Positions 8,460 to 16,745 of a stretch of DNA of 52,959 bases are shown here, in pieces. The notes below the pieces were generated by a model. The model did no database searches. It had not been told where the DNA came from and worked only from the letters and a program-made list of their open reading frames with translations. Source of the stretch: Acidobacteriota bacterium (GTDB lineage: Bacteria > Acidobacteriota > Blastocatellia > UBA7656); contig JACQDB010000101.1 in assembly GCA_016201275.1 (NCBI GenBank), positions 1 through 52,959 on the forward strand, in the 5' to 3' direction. Made by a program: the position numbers and the translations under genes. Every line of letters begins with the position of its first letter. Position 1 is the first letter of the stretch.

Positions 8460-8798
8460 GCATTCCTCTCTTGTCTATTCGACTGAAAACATCCGTCGAA
8501 CGAAACAGCCATGATACAAGAGCGCCTTGCGCGCCGACAACCTGCACCGGCACCAAGTCTGAAGTGATAAAAACCACCGCGCCGCGCCGCCGGATAAACC
8601 TCGCCGTTTGCCGCTGCCGATGCGGGAAAAACCGTTCAGCGCGTAGCCAATGCCGCACACTTCGCTGCCGCAAAATTGTCTGCGGAGAAATCGAGGAAGG
8701 TGGCGGCGGTGTTGCCGATTCGAGGTTGGCGCTTTTATCAACGCTGTTCATGTTGCTATCATCAAGGCTCATCTTCAACTCAAAAGAGGTCACCAATC
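8460..8798. other. Divergent intergenic region, no gene seen
   Basis: This 339-base gap lies between the divergently read isocitrate dehydrogenase and proC. Frames open across it have no recognisable protein character. It should hold both promoters, but none was convincing. AAAGAGGT just before the proC ATG is the proC ribosome site. Confidence 0.5.
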
Positions 8799-9614
8799 AT
8801 GTTGAAAGAAAAAAAGCTGGCGATACTGGGGGCGGGCAAACTGGGCGAAACTTTAATCAAAGGCTTATTGGAGGCTGGTGTGGTTGAGGTCAACAACCTC
8901 ACGGTGACGGCGGCGCATCATCCGCGCCTCAAACAACTGAAAGAAAAATTCAACGTCAAAGGCACGCTGTCAAACCGCGAAGCCATTGCCGACGCCGACA
9001 TCATTTTGTTGAGCCTCAAACCGCAAACCGTGCCGCTGGTGCTTGCCGAAATCGGCACCGAGTTGCACGCCCAGCAATTATTAATTTCGGTGGCGGCGTC
9101 GGTCAGCATCGCCTTCATCGAAAAACATATTCAAACGGCTATACCGGTGATTCGCGCCATGCCCAACACCGCTTCGCAAATCAACAAAGGCATGACGGGA
9201 ATTGCGCCCGGCACACAAGCCACGCCAGAACACATAGCCCTGGCCAAGTACATCTTCGATTCCGTAGGCCGTTCGGTGGTCGCCGATGAAAAACACATGG
9301 ACGCTATCACAGGGCTGTCGGCATCGGGGCCGGCTTTCATTTACATCATCATCGAATCGCTGGCCGAAGCTGGCGTCAAAGTCGGTTTGCCCAGAGACAT
9401 CGCCACCGAACTGGCCGCGCAAACCGTCATCGGCGCAGGTTCGATGGTATTGGAAACCGGCGAGCATCCGGCGAAACTCAAAGACACCGTGACCACCCCC
9501 GCCGGTTGCACGATTGATGGCATATTGGAATTGGAAGAAGGCGGCCTGCGCGTGACCTTAATCAAAGCCGTCGTCAAAGCCACGCAAAGAGCTAAAGAAT
9601 TATTGGAAGTGTAA
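8799..9614 (+). CDS. proC: Pyrroline-5-carboxylate reductase
   Basis: This encodes 271 residues, the usual length. The Rossmann domain begins LAILGAGKLGETLIKGL, and LKPQ at the end of a strand marks the central fold. AMPNTASQINKGMTGIAPG and the C-terminal helix region SGPAFIYIIIESLAEAGVKVGL are family signatures, together with TTPAGCTIDGILELEEGG. It reduces pyrroline-5-carboxylate to proline with NAD(P)H. The start at 8799 is favoured by AAAGAGGT upstream; a longer upstream frame has no family similarity. Confidence 0.95.
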   Translation: MLKEKKLAILGAGKLGETLIKGLLEAGVVEVNNLTVTAAHHPRLKQLKEKFNVKGTLSNREAIADADIILLSLKPQTVPLVLAEIGTELHAQQLLISVAASVSIAFIEKHIQTAIPVIRAMPNTASQINKGMTGIAPGTQATPEHIALAKYIFDSVGRSVVADEKHMDAITGLSASGPAFIYIIIESLAEAGVKVGLPRDIATELAAQTVIGAGSMVLETGEHPAKLKDTVTTPAGCTIDGILELEEGGLRVTLIKAVVKATQRAKELLEV

Positions 9615-9662
9615 GCCGTCTCCGTAATGAATGCCGTGTCCCGACAGAAATTTCTTGGCGTA

Positions 9663-9724
9663 TCTTGGCGGCTTGGCGCGAACCGTAGTTTGCCAGCGAG
9701 TGTCTCGCACCAAGCCGCGCCAAG
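9663..9724. repeat. Hairpin repeat H, copy 2 (after proC)
   Basis: CTTGGCGCG (9672-9680) pairs with CGCGCCAAG (9716-9724). The sequence is related, in opposite orientation, to 230-300. It may end proC transcripts, but no U-run follows. Confidence 0.45.
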
Positions 9725-9775
9725 TCCATTCAGTCGGGTTCACCAAAAACAGCACTATAGAAAGCACGCTCAACG

Positions 9776-11556
9776 ATGAAGAATTCCCCCCATATCCAGC
9801 GCTTATTCAGAAAAGTTTCCGCAGCCGTTTTGCCATTTGCCATTTGCCTTTTGCCTTTTGCCCCCGTAGCGTTCGCTCAGAAGAGTGAGGAAAAAACCGC
9901 TATGGCGGCAGCCGACTTTCCCAAATTTATCGAAGATTATTTACTCGATTTGCATTCGCGTCATCCGGCGCTTGCCGCCGCAAGCGGCATACACGCCTGG
10001 GACGGAGAACTGGAAGATTACAGCGCCGCCGCCATCAGCGCGGAAATCGCCGCGATCAAAAAGTTTCAGGTGCGGCAGGAAAAGATTCCGCGTATGCAAT
10101 TGACCAGCACCGACCTCTATGATTTTCAAATCCTCGCTTCCAACATGAAATCGCGTTTGCTGGAATTGGAGCAGATCAAAACTTACCAGCGCAATCCGGC
10201 CATCTACAGCGACGTGATTGCTAACGGCTTGCTGCAAATCGTGATCTACGATTATGCGCCGCTCGATTCGCGTTTGCGCCACGCCATCGGCAAAGAGAAA
10301 CAGATTCCGCGATTGCTGGATGCAGCACGCGCCAACTTAAATCATGTGCCGCCGGTCTTTTTGAAAATCGCTATAGATAGTTTCACCGGCTCGCTGGGTT
10401 TTGTGCAGAAAGATTTGCCTAAGGCTTTCGCTGCGGTCACAGAGGCGAAGCTCCAAAGCGAGTTCAAAAAATCCACCAAAGTGGCTGCCGATGCCTTCAC
10501 CAAATTCATTCATTACCTGGAGCAGTTGAAGGCTGACCCCTTAGCGACTTACGCGATTGGCAAAGCGAATTTTGCAGCGAAATTGAAATATGACGAAGGC
10601 ATAGACATTTCGGTTGAAGCGTTGCTGAAAATCGCTTATCGCGAGTTGGCAAAAACGCAGGATGAATTTCGCCAGACAGCGGCAAAGATTAATCCCAAAA
10701 AAGCGCCTATGGCGGTGTGGGCTGAGGTGCAGAAAGATCACCCGAAAGCCGGAACCTTGGTGGCCGAAGCGCAGCAACAATTGACCGCGCTGGTGAAATT
10801 CATAGAGGAAAAAAAACTTGTGACCTTGCCCTCCGATCAGCAACCCTTGGTGGCCGCAACGCCTGATTTCATGCGCTGGTCAACGGCCAGTATGTGGACG
10901 CCCGGCGCATTTGAAAGCAAAAAAATTCAAGCGCGCTATTTGATTACCGACGTGGATCCCAAGTGGACGGAAAAGAGCGCGAAGAATATCTTGCCTCGAT
11001 CAACTATCCGCAGTTGTGGTCAACTTCGATTCACGAAGCCTATCCGGGGCATTTCGTGCAGGGGGCGTATTTGCAGCAAGTGGAATCGGTGGTTCGCAAG
11101 ACTGCCGCTCTAGCGCCTGCCAGTTTCGTCGAAGGCTGGGCGCACTACACCGAGCAGATGATGCTTGACGAAGGTTTTGGCAATCACGATCCGAAACTCA
11201 AGCTTGGACAACTGGCCGATGCGCTGTTGCGTTTGTGCCGTTTCGTCGTCGGCATACGTTTACACATAGAAGGCTTGACCGTCGAACAGGGAGCGATTTT
11301 TTTCATGCAGAACGCTTACATGGGGGAAACGCCATCGCGCCTGGAAGCCGAGCGCGGCACTTTCGATCCGACCTATCTGGTTTATACGGTCGGCAAACTG
11401 GCGATCTTGAAACTGCGCGAAGATTACCAGCGCTATCGCAAAGAGGAATTTTCCTTGCAGGAATTTCACGACCGCATTTTGGCCAACGGCCAAGCGCCGA
11501 TCTGGGTACATCGCCGGATGCTGATGCCCGGCGACCGCAGCAAATTGCTTGAATGA
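9776..11556 (+). pseudogene. DUF885 family secreted protein, frameshifted
   Basis: This is one DUF885 gene read in two frames. The first frame (9776 to about 10973) gives a signal peptide and the N-terminal helical domain. The second (to 11556) resumes with EREEYLASINYPQLW and the family hallmark HEAYPGHFVQ (putative metal-binding region), then FVEGWAHYTEQMM and the C-terminal RMLMPGDR. Adding one A to the AAAA run at 10971-10974 restores a continuous protein of about 592 residues, the normal family size. DUF885 proteins are M1/M3-like putative peptidases. The sequence after the shift is fully intact, so this is either a very recent mutation or a sequencing/assembly error. The signal-peptide core is encoded by a TTTGCC-rich simple repeat. 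Confidence 0.85.
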
Positions 11557-11672
11557 AGGTGGCTAACATTGCGCTTTCAACCTGCCGAAAAATTACGCTT
11601 GGCTCGTGGGTTTTCCCTTATCGGTTGGGCTTCCAAACTTGTAAGAGCGGCGACAGGTAAGCTATACACTAA

Positions 11673-11782
11673 GGATTGTGGATGAAATAACCTGCAAGAG
11701 TTGGGTGATTTTTCTATGCCCTGTAGGGGCGACCACCGCAGGATCGCCCCTACAGGATTGCGCTTTATTTCATCTACAACCC
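11673..11782. repeat. Palindromic repeat C, copy 3 (MITE-like)
   Basis: It is 110 bp, the same length as the copy at 2026, with ends GGATTGTGGATGAAATA / TATTTCATCTACAACCC and an inner CTGTAGGGGCGAC / CGCCCCTACAG hairpin. It is flanked by TAA on both sides (11670-11672 and 11783-11785), a possible target duplication. It lies 36 bases upstream of the ankyrin lipoprotein gene and so is probably inside its leader or promoter region. Confidence 0.85.
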
Positions 11783-11818
11783 TAAAGGCAAAAAATATTT
11801 TCGAGAGGAACATTCACC

Positions 11819-12370
11819 ATGTCACGCAAAGGCATTTTACTGCTACTGATTTTCGCTATGGCGGTGTCGGCTTGCTCGAACCGCACGCCGCCGACCAACC
11901 GCAATACCGCCTCAACGCAACCGCAAGAGAGCGCGCCCATTAATCCCAATCAAAAAGATGTCGAAGGCTTCACGCCGTTAATGAACGCCATCAAAAACGG
12001 CAATCAGGAGAGCGCGCAACAGGCTATACAGAACGGCGCGGATGTCAACGCCGCCATTCCTTCGGGGGTTACGGCGCTATTTCTGGCCGCCGGTATGGGT
12101 GACAAAGAGTTGGTGAAAACCCTCATCGAAAAAGGCGCGAACGTCAATCATCGCGCCGATGGTGGCTTCACGCCGTTGATGCAGGCGGCGCTGACCGGGC
12201 AGTTGGAGATTGTCAAAATGCTGCTCGATGCCGGAGCCGACCCGACCGTTAAAGACACCGCCAATAAAACCGCCGCCGATTGGGCTACGGATAAAAACCA
12301 TAAAGATGTCGCCGATTTACTCAAGCAAAGAATTACGGCTGGCGGCGGCAAGGCGGGCAAAAAATCTTAG
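11819..12370 (+). CDS. Ankyrin-repeat lipoprotein
   Basis: This encodes 183 residues. The N-terminus is a lipoprotein signal with lipobox VSAC (Cys near residue 19), then a Thr/Asn/Pro-rich linker. At least three ankyrin repeats follow (FTPLMNAIKNG, VTALFLAAGMGDKELVKTLI, FTPLMQAALTGQLEIVKMLL), and the C-terminus is Lys/Gly-rich. It is likely membrane-anchored on the periplasmic side and acts by protein binding; the partner is unknown. GAGAGGAA precedes the ATG by eight bases. Confidence 0.85.
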   Translation: MSRKGILLLLIFAMAVSACSNRTPPTNRNTASTQPQESAPINPNQKDVEGFTPLMNAIKNGNQESAQQAIQNGADVNAAIPSGVTALFLAAGMGDKELVKTLIEKGANVNHRADGGFTPLMQAALTGQLEIVKMLLDAGADPTVKDTANKTAADWATDKNHKDVADLLKQRITAGGGKAGKKS

Positions 12371-12480
12371 CGTCAGCGCCAGAAAAATCTCTCTGAGCAG
12401 GGCTATCTTCCACCTCCGATTGATTGCCGATTTGGACTTCGTGAGCCAGCGTCAGGCTATCGTTTTTCGACCCGAAAACT

Positions 12481-14004
12481 ATGTCGCATCAACCAGCCAG
12501 AATTTGTGCGGTGATTACCGAAACAACCGTAGCCGCCGCTCAACAAGCCATCAAACGGGCTTCTGCGGCAGCCGATTTGCTTGAACTACGGCTGGATTAT
12601 TTGCGTGATTTCGATTTTACCCGCACCGAAAATTTGCGCTCGCTGCTGGCAGACAAAGCGTTGCCCGTTATTCTCACCTGTCGCGCCGTTGACGAAGGCG
12701 GCAAACAACCGCTTGATGAAGCGATACGCTTGCCGCTTTTGATCGAAGGCGCGAAACAGTACGCCGATTATTGCGACATCGAAGCGGCACATTTTGAATC
12801 GGCGGAAAAGCTTTCGCCGGACTTGTCGAAGTTGATTATCTCGTATCACAACTTTGCCGAAACCCCTGCGAACCTCGATGCAATTTACGAACGCCTGTTA
12901 ACCATCCCCGCAGCGATTCATAAAATCGCGGTGCGCGCCAATCACCTCAACGACACCCTCGCCATCTTTCAACTTTTGCAACGCGCCGAAGTTGAACAGC
13001 GCCCCTTGATTGCCATCGCCATGAATGAAGTGGGCGCGATCAGCCGTTTGTTAGGCACTGCGTATGGCAGCCGTTTAACCTACGGCGCGTTGGCCGATGA
13101 CCAGACCAGCGCGCCCGGACAATTCACCTGCGACGAATTGCAAACGGTTTATCGGATCAATCAACTGCGCCGCGACACCCGCATCACCGGCATCATTGGC
13201 AATCCCGTCGCCCATTCCGTTTCGCCCGTCATGCACAATGCCGCTTTTGCCGCGCTCAATCTGGATGTCGTTTATCTGCCCATAGCCGTTGCTGATCTGG
13301 CGAGTTTCTTCACCGCATTCGTGCAGCCGGAAAGTCGCCGTATGAACTGGCCGTTGTGCGGGTTGAGCGTCACCATTCCGCACAAAGTCGCGGTCATGAA
13401 ATGGCTCGATGAAGTAGATGAAAGTGCCGAACGAATCGGCGCGGTCAATACCATTGTCGTTGCCGGAAATCGCTTGAAGGGCTACAACACCGACGCGCAA
13501 GGAGCAATGGAACCGCTGGAAAAAATCGGCGCGCTCAAAGGACAACGCTGCGCCGTGTTGGGCGCAGGCGGCGCAGCGCGAGCCGTGCTGTACGGCTTAA
13601 CCCAACGCGGCGCAAAGGTGACGGTGTTGGCTCGTGAGGACCGCAAGGCGCGGCTACTGGCCGATGAATTTCAGGTGCAAGGGGCGGCACTTGATACTTT
13701 TTCGCAACATGATTTCGACATCTTGATTCACACCACGCCCATCGGTATGCGTCATCATAGCGAAGGCGAAAGCCTGCTAGAGCCAGCCGCCTTGGCCGCT
13801 TGCAAAATCGTTTACGATCTGGTTTACAACCCGCTAGAAACTCGCCTGCTCAAAGCCGCCCGCCAAGCCGGATGCGTCACCATCAGCGGCCTGGAAATGT
13901 TGCTGGCTCAAGCCGCTTTGCAATTCGAGTTATGGACCGGACAGAAGCCGTCGGTCGAATTGATGCGCCACGCCGCCTTGAAAAAACTTGGCCCTGCCGG
14001 ATAA
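12481..14004 (+). CDS. aroDE: Bifunctional 3-dehydroquinate dehydratase (type I) / shikimate dehydrogenase
   Basis: This encodes 507 residues from two fused shikimate-pathway enzymes. Residues about 5-225 form the type I dehydroquinase barrel, with LELRLDYLRDF, ISYHNF and the Schiff-base region AAIHKIAVRA. From about residue 235, shikimate dehydrogenase starts at ITGIIGNPVAHSVSPVMHNA, continues with the catalytic SVTIPHK, then the NADP-binding VLGAGGAARAVLYGL and a closing GLEMLLAQA. The fusion catalyses dehydroquinate to dehydroshikimate to shikimate. The same fusion is known in plants, chlamydiae and some other bacteria. No clear Shine-Dalgarno sequence precedes the ATG. Confidence 0.93.
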   Translation: MSHQPARICAVITETTVAAAQQAIKRASAAADLLELRLDYLRDFDFTRTENLRSLLADKALPVILTCRAVDEGGKQPLDEAIRLPLLIEGAKQYADYCDIEAAHFESAEKLSPDLSKLIISYHNFAETPANLDAIYERLLTIPAAIHKIAVRANHLNDTLAIFQLLQRAEVEQRPLIAIAMNEVGAISRLLGTAYGSRLTYGALADDQTSAPGQFTCDELQTVYRINQLRRDTRITGIIGNPVAHSVSPVMHNAAFAALNLDVVYLPIAVADLASFFTAFVQPESRRMNWPLCGLSVTIPHKVAVMKWLDEVDESAERIGAVNTIVVAGNRLKGYNTDAQGAMEPLEKIGALKGQRCAVLGAGGAARAVLYGLTQRGAKVTVLAREDRKARLLADEFQVQGAALDTFSQHDFDILIHTTPIGMRHHSEGESLLEPAALAACKIVYDLVYNPLETRLLKAARQAGCVTISGLEMLLAQAALQFELWTGQKPSVELMRHAALKKLGPAG

Positions 14005-14176
14005 TTGGCGCGGCTCGCAAAACCCCAGGCCGGACTCGGCGCTTGCAATCGTTGGTCGCAAAAAGCCCTGAAAAACCGCCACTTTTTTCTACCTTTCTTG
14101 ATTGCCCTCGCAATAATTTTGGGTAAATGCTATGGTTGGAATGGAGCAGTAAAATTTCAATATAGGAGGAAAGACA

Positions 14177-14638
14177 ATGTCAGTAGAAGTTGGCGATATG
14201 GCTCCCGATTTTGAATTGAAGAGCCATCAGGGAACGAAAGTCAAACTGTCAGACTTTCGTGGCAAGCAGAATGTGTTTATTGCCTTTTATCCTCTGGCGT
14301 GGACACCCGTTTGAACGGTGCAAATGCCCTCTTACGAAGCGGACCTGAGCCGCTTTGAAGGGCTTGATACCCACGTGTTGGGTATATCGGTTGATTCGGT
14401 TCCCTGTAACACTGCCTGGGCAAAAAGCCTCGGTGGCATCACCTATGATCTGCTTTCGGATTTTCACCCGAAAGGCGAGGTGGCAAAATCCTTTGGAGCC
14501 TACCGCGAGGCCGACGGCATCAGCGAGCGTGCCTTGTTCGTCGTGGACAAAGAAGGCAAGATTGCCTACAAGGATATTCACGACATCAGCAAACAACCGG
14601 ATAACGAAGAAATCTTCGACGTATTACGCAAGCTGTAA
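14177..14638 (+). CDS. Selenocysteine-containing peroxiredoxin (UGA at codon 46)
   Basis: This encodes 153 residues if the in-frame TGA at 14312-14314 is read as selenocysteine (U46). The protein is intact on both sides: MAPDFELKS, then [21 protein letters not shown]. The TGA replaces the peroxidatic cysteine in the family motif PxxxTxxC (P39, T43, U46), and the active-site Arg is R118 in SERALFVVD. The only cysteine is C77, a possible resolving residue. The enzyme would reduce peroxides in the cytoplasm. The start is fixed by TAGGAGGA, six bases upstream. A hairpin at 14326-14363 follows the UGA. A plain nonsense mutation is unlikely because the stop falls exactly on the catalytic residue and the downstream frame is fully conserved. 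Confidence 0.93.
14326..14363 (+). promoter_or_regulatory. Candidate bacterial SECIS of the peroxiredoxin gene
   Basis: The inner stem AAGCGG (14337-14342) / CCGCTT (14350-14355) closes a seven-base loop ACCUGAG. An outer stem GCCCT (14326-14330) / AGGGC (14359-14363) extends it. The loop begins 28 bases after the UGA, within the usual 16-37. The G preferred in the first two loop bases is absent unless the terminal G-C pairs open, so this is the weakest of the three candidates. Confidence 0.55.
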
Positions 14639-14659
14639 TTATTATGCAGTGACAATGAG

Positions 14660-14694
14660 GTGGGCGAAAATTCGAGCAATCGGTTTTCGCCCAC
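14660..14694 (+). promoter_or_regulatory. Perfect 11-bp hairpin between the two UGA genes
   Basis: GTGGGCGAAAA (14660-14670) pairs exactly with TTTTCGCCCAC (14684-14694). It fills the 75-base gap between the peroxiredoxin stop and the next ATG. There is no U-run after it, so it may be a weak terminator, an mRNA processing signal or a regulator of the downstream start. Confidence 0.55.
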
Positions 14695-14713
14695 GCCCAT
14701 TATGAGGTTCATT

Positions 14714-15412
14714 ATGGCTGAAATGTCCAGAAAGTGCGTGCCGTTTACGCCTTTCGAAAAAGATTTATCCCGCGCCACTGTGGCTATCGTCACCGCCGCA
14801 GGGGTGCATCACAAAGCTCAAGAAGCTTTCAATATCGCCGACGAGTTGGGCGATTTAACTTTTCGCATTATCGGCGAAGAGGCCAGCGTCGGCGACCTGA
14901 TGGTGACGCATCATCATTACAATCACAGCGATGCCGATCAGGACATCAACGTGGTCTTTCCGCTTGACCCCTTAAAAGCTTTGCTCGCGGAAGGCTTCAT
15001 CGGCGGCATTGCCCAGCAACACATCGGCTACATGGGCTATACCATGCAGTTGAAGCGTATGTATGAAGAGACCGCGCCACAGATTGCCGCCGCCATAGAT
15101 AAAACCTCACGCGCCGATGTGGTGGTATTAACTGGCGGCTGACCGAACGTCTGTCACCGCACGGTCGTTGCGGTTCAACGCGAAATCGAAATGCGTGGCA
15201 TCCCCACGGTGTTAATCACCGTCAGCCCGGAAGTCTCGCGGCAGATGCGTCCGCCACGCGCTTTGTATCCCAAAGATTTTAAGATTGGCAATTCGCTAGG
15301 TCGTCCGTTTATGGCCGATTTACACCAACAGGTGTTGCGCGACGCGCTGCAATTATTGAAAGAGCCAGCGCGCCCAGGCGAAGTCATCGAACGGGTTTAT
15401 CCCGAATACTGA
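14714..15412 (+). CDS. GrdB/PrdB-like selenoprotein (UGA at codon 143)
   Basis: This encodes 232 residues with the TGA at 15140-15142 read as selenocysteine (U143). Without recoding, the frame stops at residue 142 in the middle of a strand, VVVLTGG. After it the same frame continues PNVCHRTVVAVQREIEMRGIP for a further 89 codons. The protein resembles the glycine/sarcosine/betaine/proline reductase selenoprotein B family, with the HHHYNHSDADQDINVVFP segment. The motif here is U-P-N-V-C (Cys 147) rather than the classical U-x-x-C of GrdB. Substrate is unknown; no other glycine or proline reductase subunits lie nearby, so a stand-alone redox role is more likely. The start at 14714 follows GAGG; ATG at 14723 is an alternative. 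Confidence 0.9.
15156..15174 (+). promoter_or_regulatory. Candidate bacterial SECIS of the GrdB-like gene
   Basis: ACCGCA (15156-15161) pairs with TGCGGT (15169-15174) around a seven-base loop CGGUCGU. The loop starts 20 bases after the UGA and has G at its second position. Both features match the bacterial SECIS consensus (loop 16-37 bases from UGA, G among the first two loop bases). Confidence 0.7.
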
Positions 15413-15442
15413 TCCAGCTCGGCATCATGGTGGTGGCCTTTA

Positions 15443-15640
15443 GAATTGTGGCTTGAAGAATCTGCAAAACTTGAGTAGTCAGAGCGTGGCGCAGAATTCC
15501 AAGAACCCCCCATATGTTGTAGATAGTTAAACCAGCACATACAATACCTGGGCAGAACATCCATTTATGCGCCACGCTCTAGTTAGCCAAGGCCTTGTAC
15601 GGGCGACCGCCGCAGGATCGCTCGTACAAGAGCGTACCGT
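15443..15640. repeat. Degenerate repeat C, copy 4, interrupted by palindrome A
   Basis: The left part (GAATTGTGGCTTGAAGAATC) resembles the left end of copy 3. After the A insertion, GTACGGGCGACC..GGATCGCTCGTAC matches the C inner hairpin. No right terminal repeat is recognisable. The rest of the 15413-15892 gap shows no gene. Confidence 0.55.
15482..15579. mobile_element. MITE-like palindrome A, copy 2 (inverted orientation)
   Basis: It is 98 bp, reverse-oriented relative to the other copies, with ends GAGCGTGGCGCAGAA / ATGCGCCACGCTC. Flanks are TAGTCA (15476-15481) and TAGTTA (15580-15585), five of six identical. It is inserted within a degenerate repeat C, so it arrived after that repeat. 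Confidence 0.8.
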
Positions 15641-15892
15641 CCCACCTGGCAACGAAGGATTTGACAACTCCTCGCACCTGATTTATAAAAGGGGCGTCCA
15701 TTGCGACCCAGTTTATAGAATGCCCCGGCTTCAACGGTCGGTTCAACTATCTGAAACCTTTGCGGCTCATCACGCAGCGATCACCTGAAACCCAAGAAGC
15801 CGTAGAGTATTTGATCACTCGCGGTTCTGCACTGCCTCGACTACAAACCCGCGAGGGTAGCGTTACCAACAACGCAAACCATCTGCAACGAT

Positions 15893-16504
15893 ATGCTGGA
15901 ATGGCCGCCACTAACAGAAGTCTATACCGACGAGTATGGCAACATTGATCCGCTGGTTTACCACGCGGCGGGCGAGTTGTGGCCGCAAGCCAGAGTTTTA
16001 GCCTTAGCCAAACTCGGCGATTGGGCGGAAGGGCATAGACTGCTCTTGAAGGCCGTGGTCAACGTCTCCGCTAAACAGACGAATGCAGAAATACACAACC
16101 TGCAAGACTATCTGTTTGCCGCTTATCGTCACAATGTTTTTGCGGCGTTGAAAAAAGCCAAGCACCGCCAGGCGCTCACCGAACAACGCGCCGACGAGTT
16201 GCAGCCGACCCTGCGTGATCCGGCGGCGGCGTTGCAGACCGCAGTATTAATCGAAGAGTTGCGCCAACGCATGGACGAGTGGACGAAAGAGGTTTTCGAG
16301 TGGATGCTTTTGGGCTACACCTCGGAAGAGATTGGCAAGCAACTGGGGATGAGCGCCAACCATGTGCGCTCGAAATTTGACAAGCGTGTGAAGAAATTGC
16401 AAAAGCAGATAGACCAAGAAACGCGAACCGCCACAACGAAAGCCGTGTCACCGCCGCAACCAATTTTTCCGGCGTCTCTACTGAAAGGCAAAGCTAAGGA
16501 GTGA
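15893..16504 (+). CDS. Sigma-70-like RNA polymerase sigma factor
   Basis: This encodes 203 residues. The C-terminal half has a region 4 helix-turn-helix (EVFEWMLLGYTSEEIGKQLGMSANHVRSKF, about residues 125-155), followed by a basic tail. The N-terminal half is only weakly sigma-region-2-like and has lost the usual hydrophobic core motifs. The next two genes on the strand encode a zinc anti-sigma-like membrane protein and a CHAT protein, which supports a regulatory module. No Shine-Dalgarno sequence is seen at the chosen ATG. The frame is open 27 codons further upstream without an ATG or GTG, so the start is uncertain. Confidence 0.65.
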   Translation: MLEWPPLTEVYTDEYGNIDPLVYHAAGELWPQARVLALAKLGDWAEGHRLLLKAVVNVSAKQTNAEIHNLQDYLFAAYRHNVFAALKKAKHRQALTEQRADELQPTLRDPAAALQTAVLIEELRQRMDEWTKEVFEWMLLGYTSEEIGKQLGMSANHVRSKFDKRVKKLQKQIDQETRTATTKAVSPPQPIFPASLLKGKAKE

Positions 16505-16745
16505 AGCGACAGCGTGAGGGTGGAAAAATAAGGGTGCGCGATGCGCCGCTCAAACCCTCTCAAAATTGTGAGCAGCGCAATGCATAACCAATCAGATGAG
16601 AAGATTGCAACGCATGGAGTGGGCAAGCGCAAGATCGTGAGCCTGGGTCACCAGAAGGGCTTGCGTATTGGATTCGCTTGCGACGCTGCTACACGCTTTT
16701 TCAAAGCGGACGACGAACGGACAGTTGGCAACGGACGGAATATCA

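Noticed and set aside
10965-10980. Programmed frameshift in the DUF885 gene
   Set aside because: The A4 run lacks a proper slippery heptamer and no strong downstream structure was seen. DUF885 is not known to be frameshifted, so mutation or sequencing error is more likely.
15567-15892. Gene upstream of the sigma factor
   Set aside because: Short frames exist in several phases, but they switch frame repeatedly, run through repeat C and show no family pattern.
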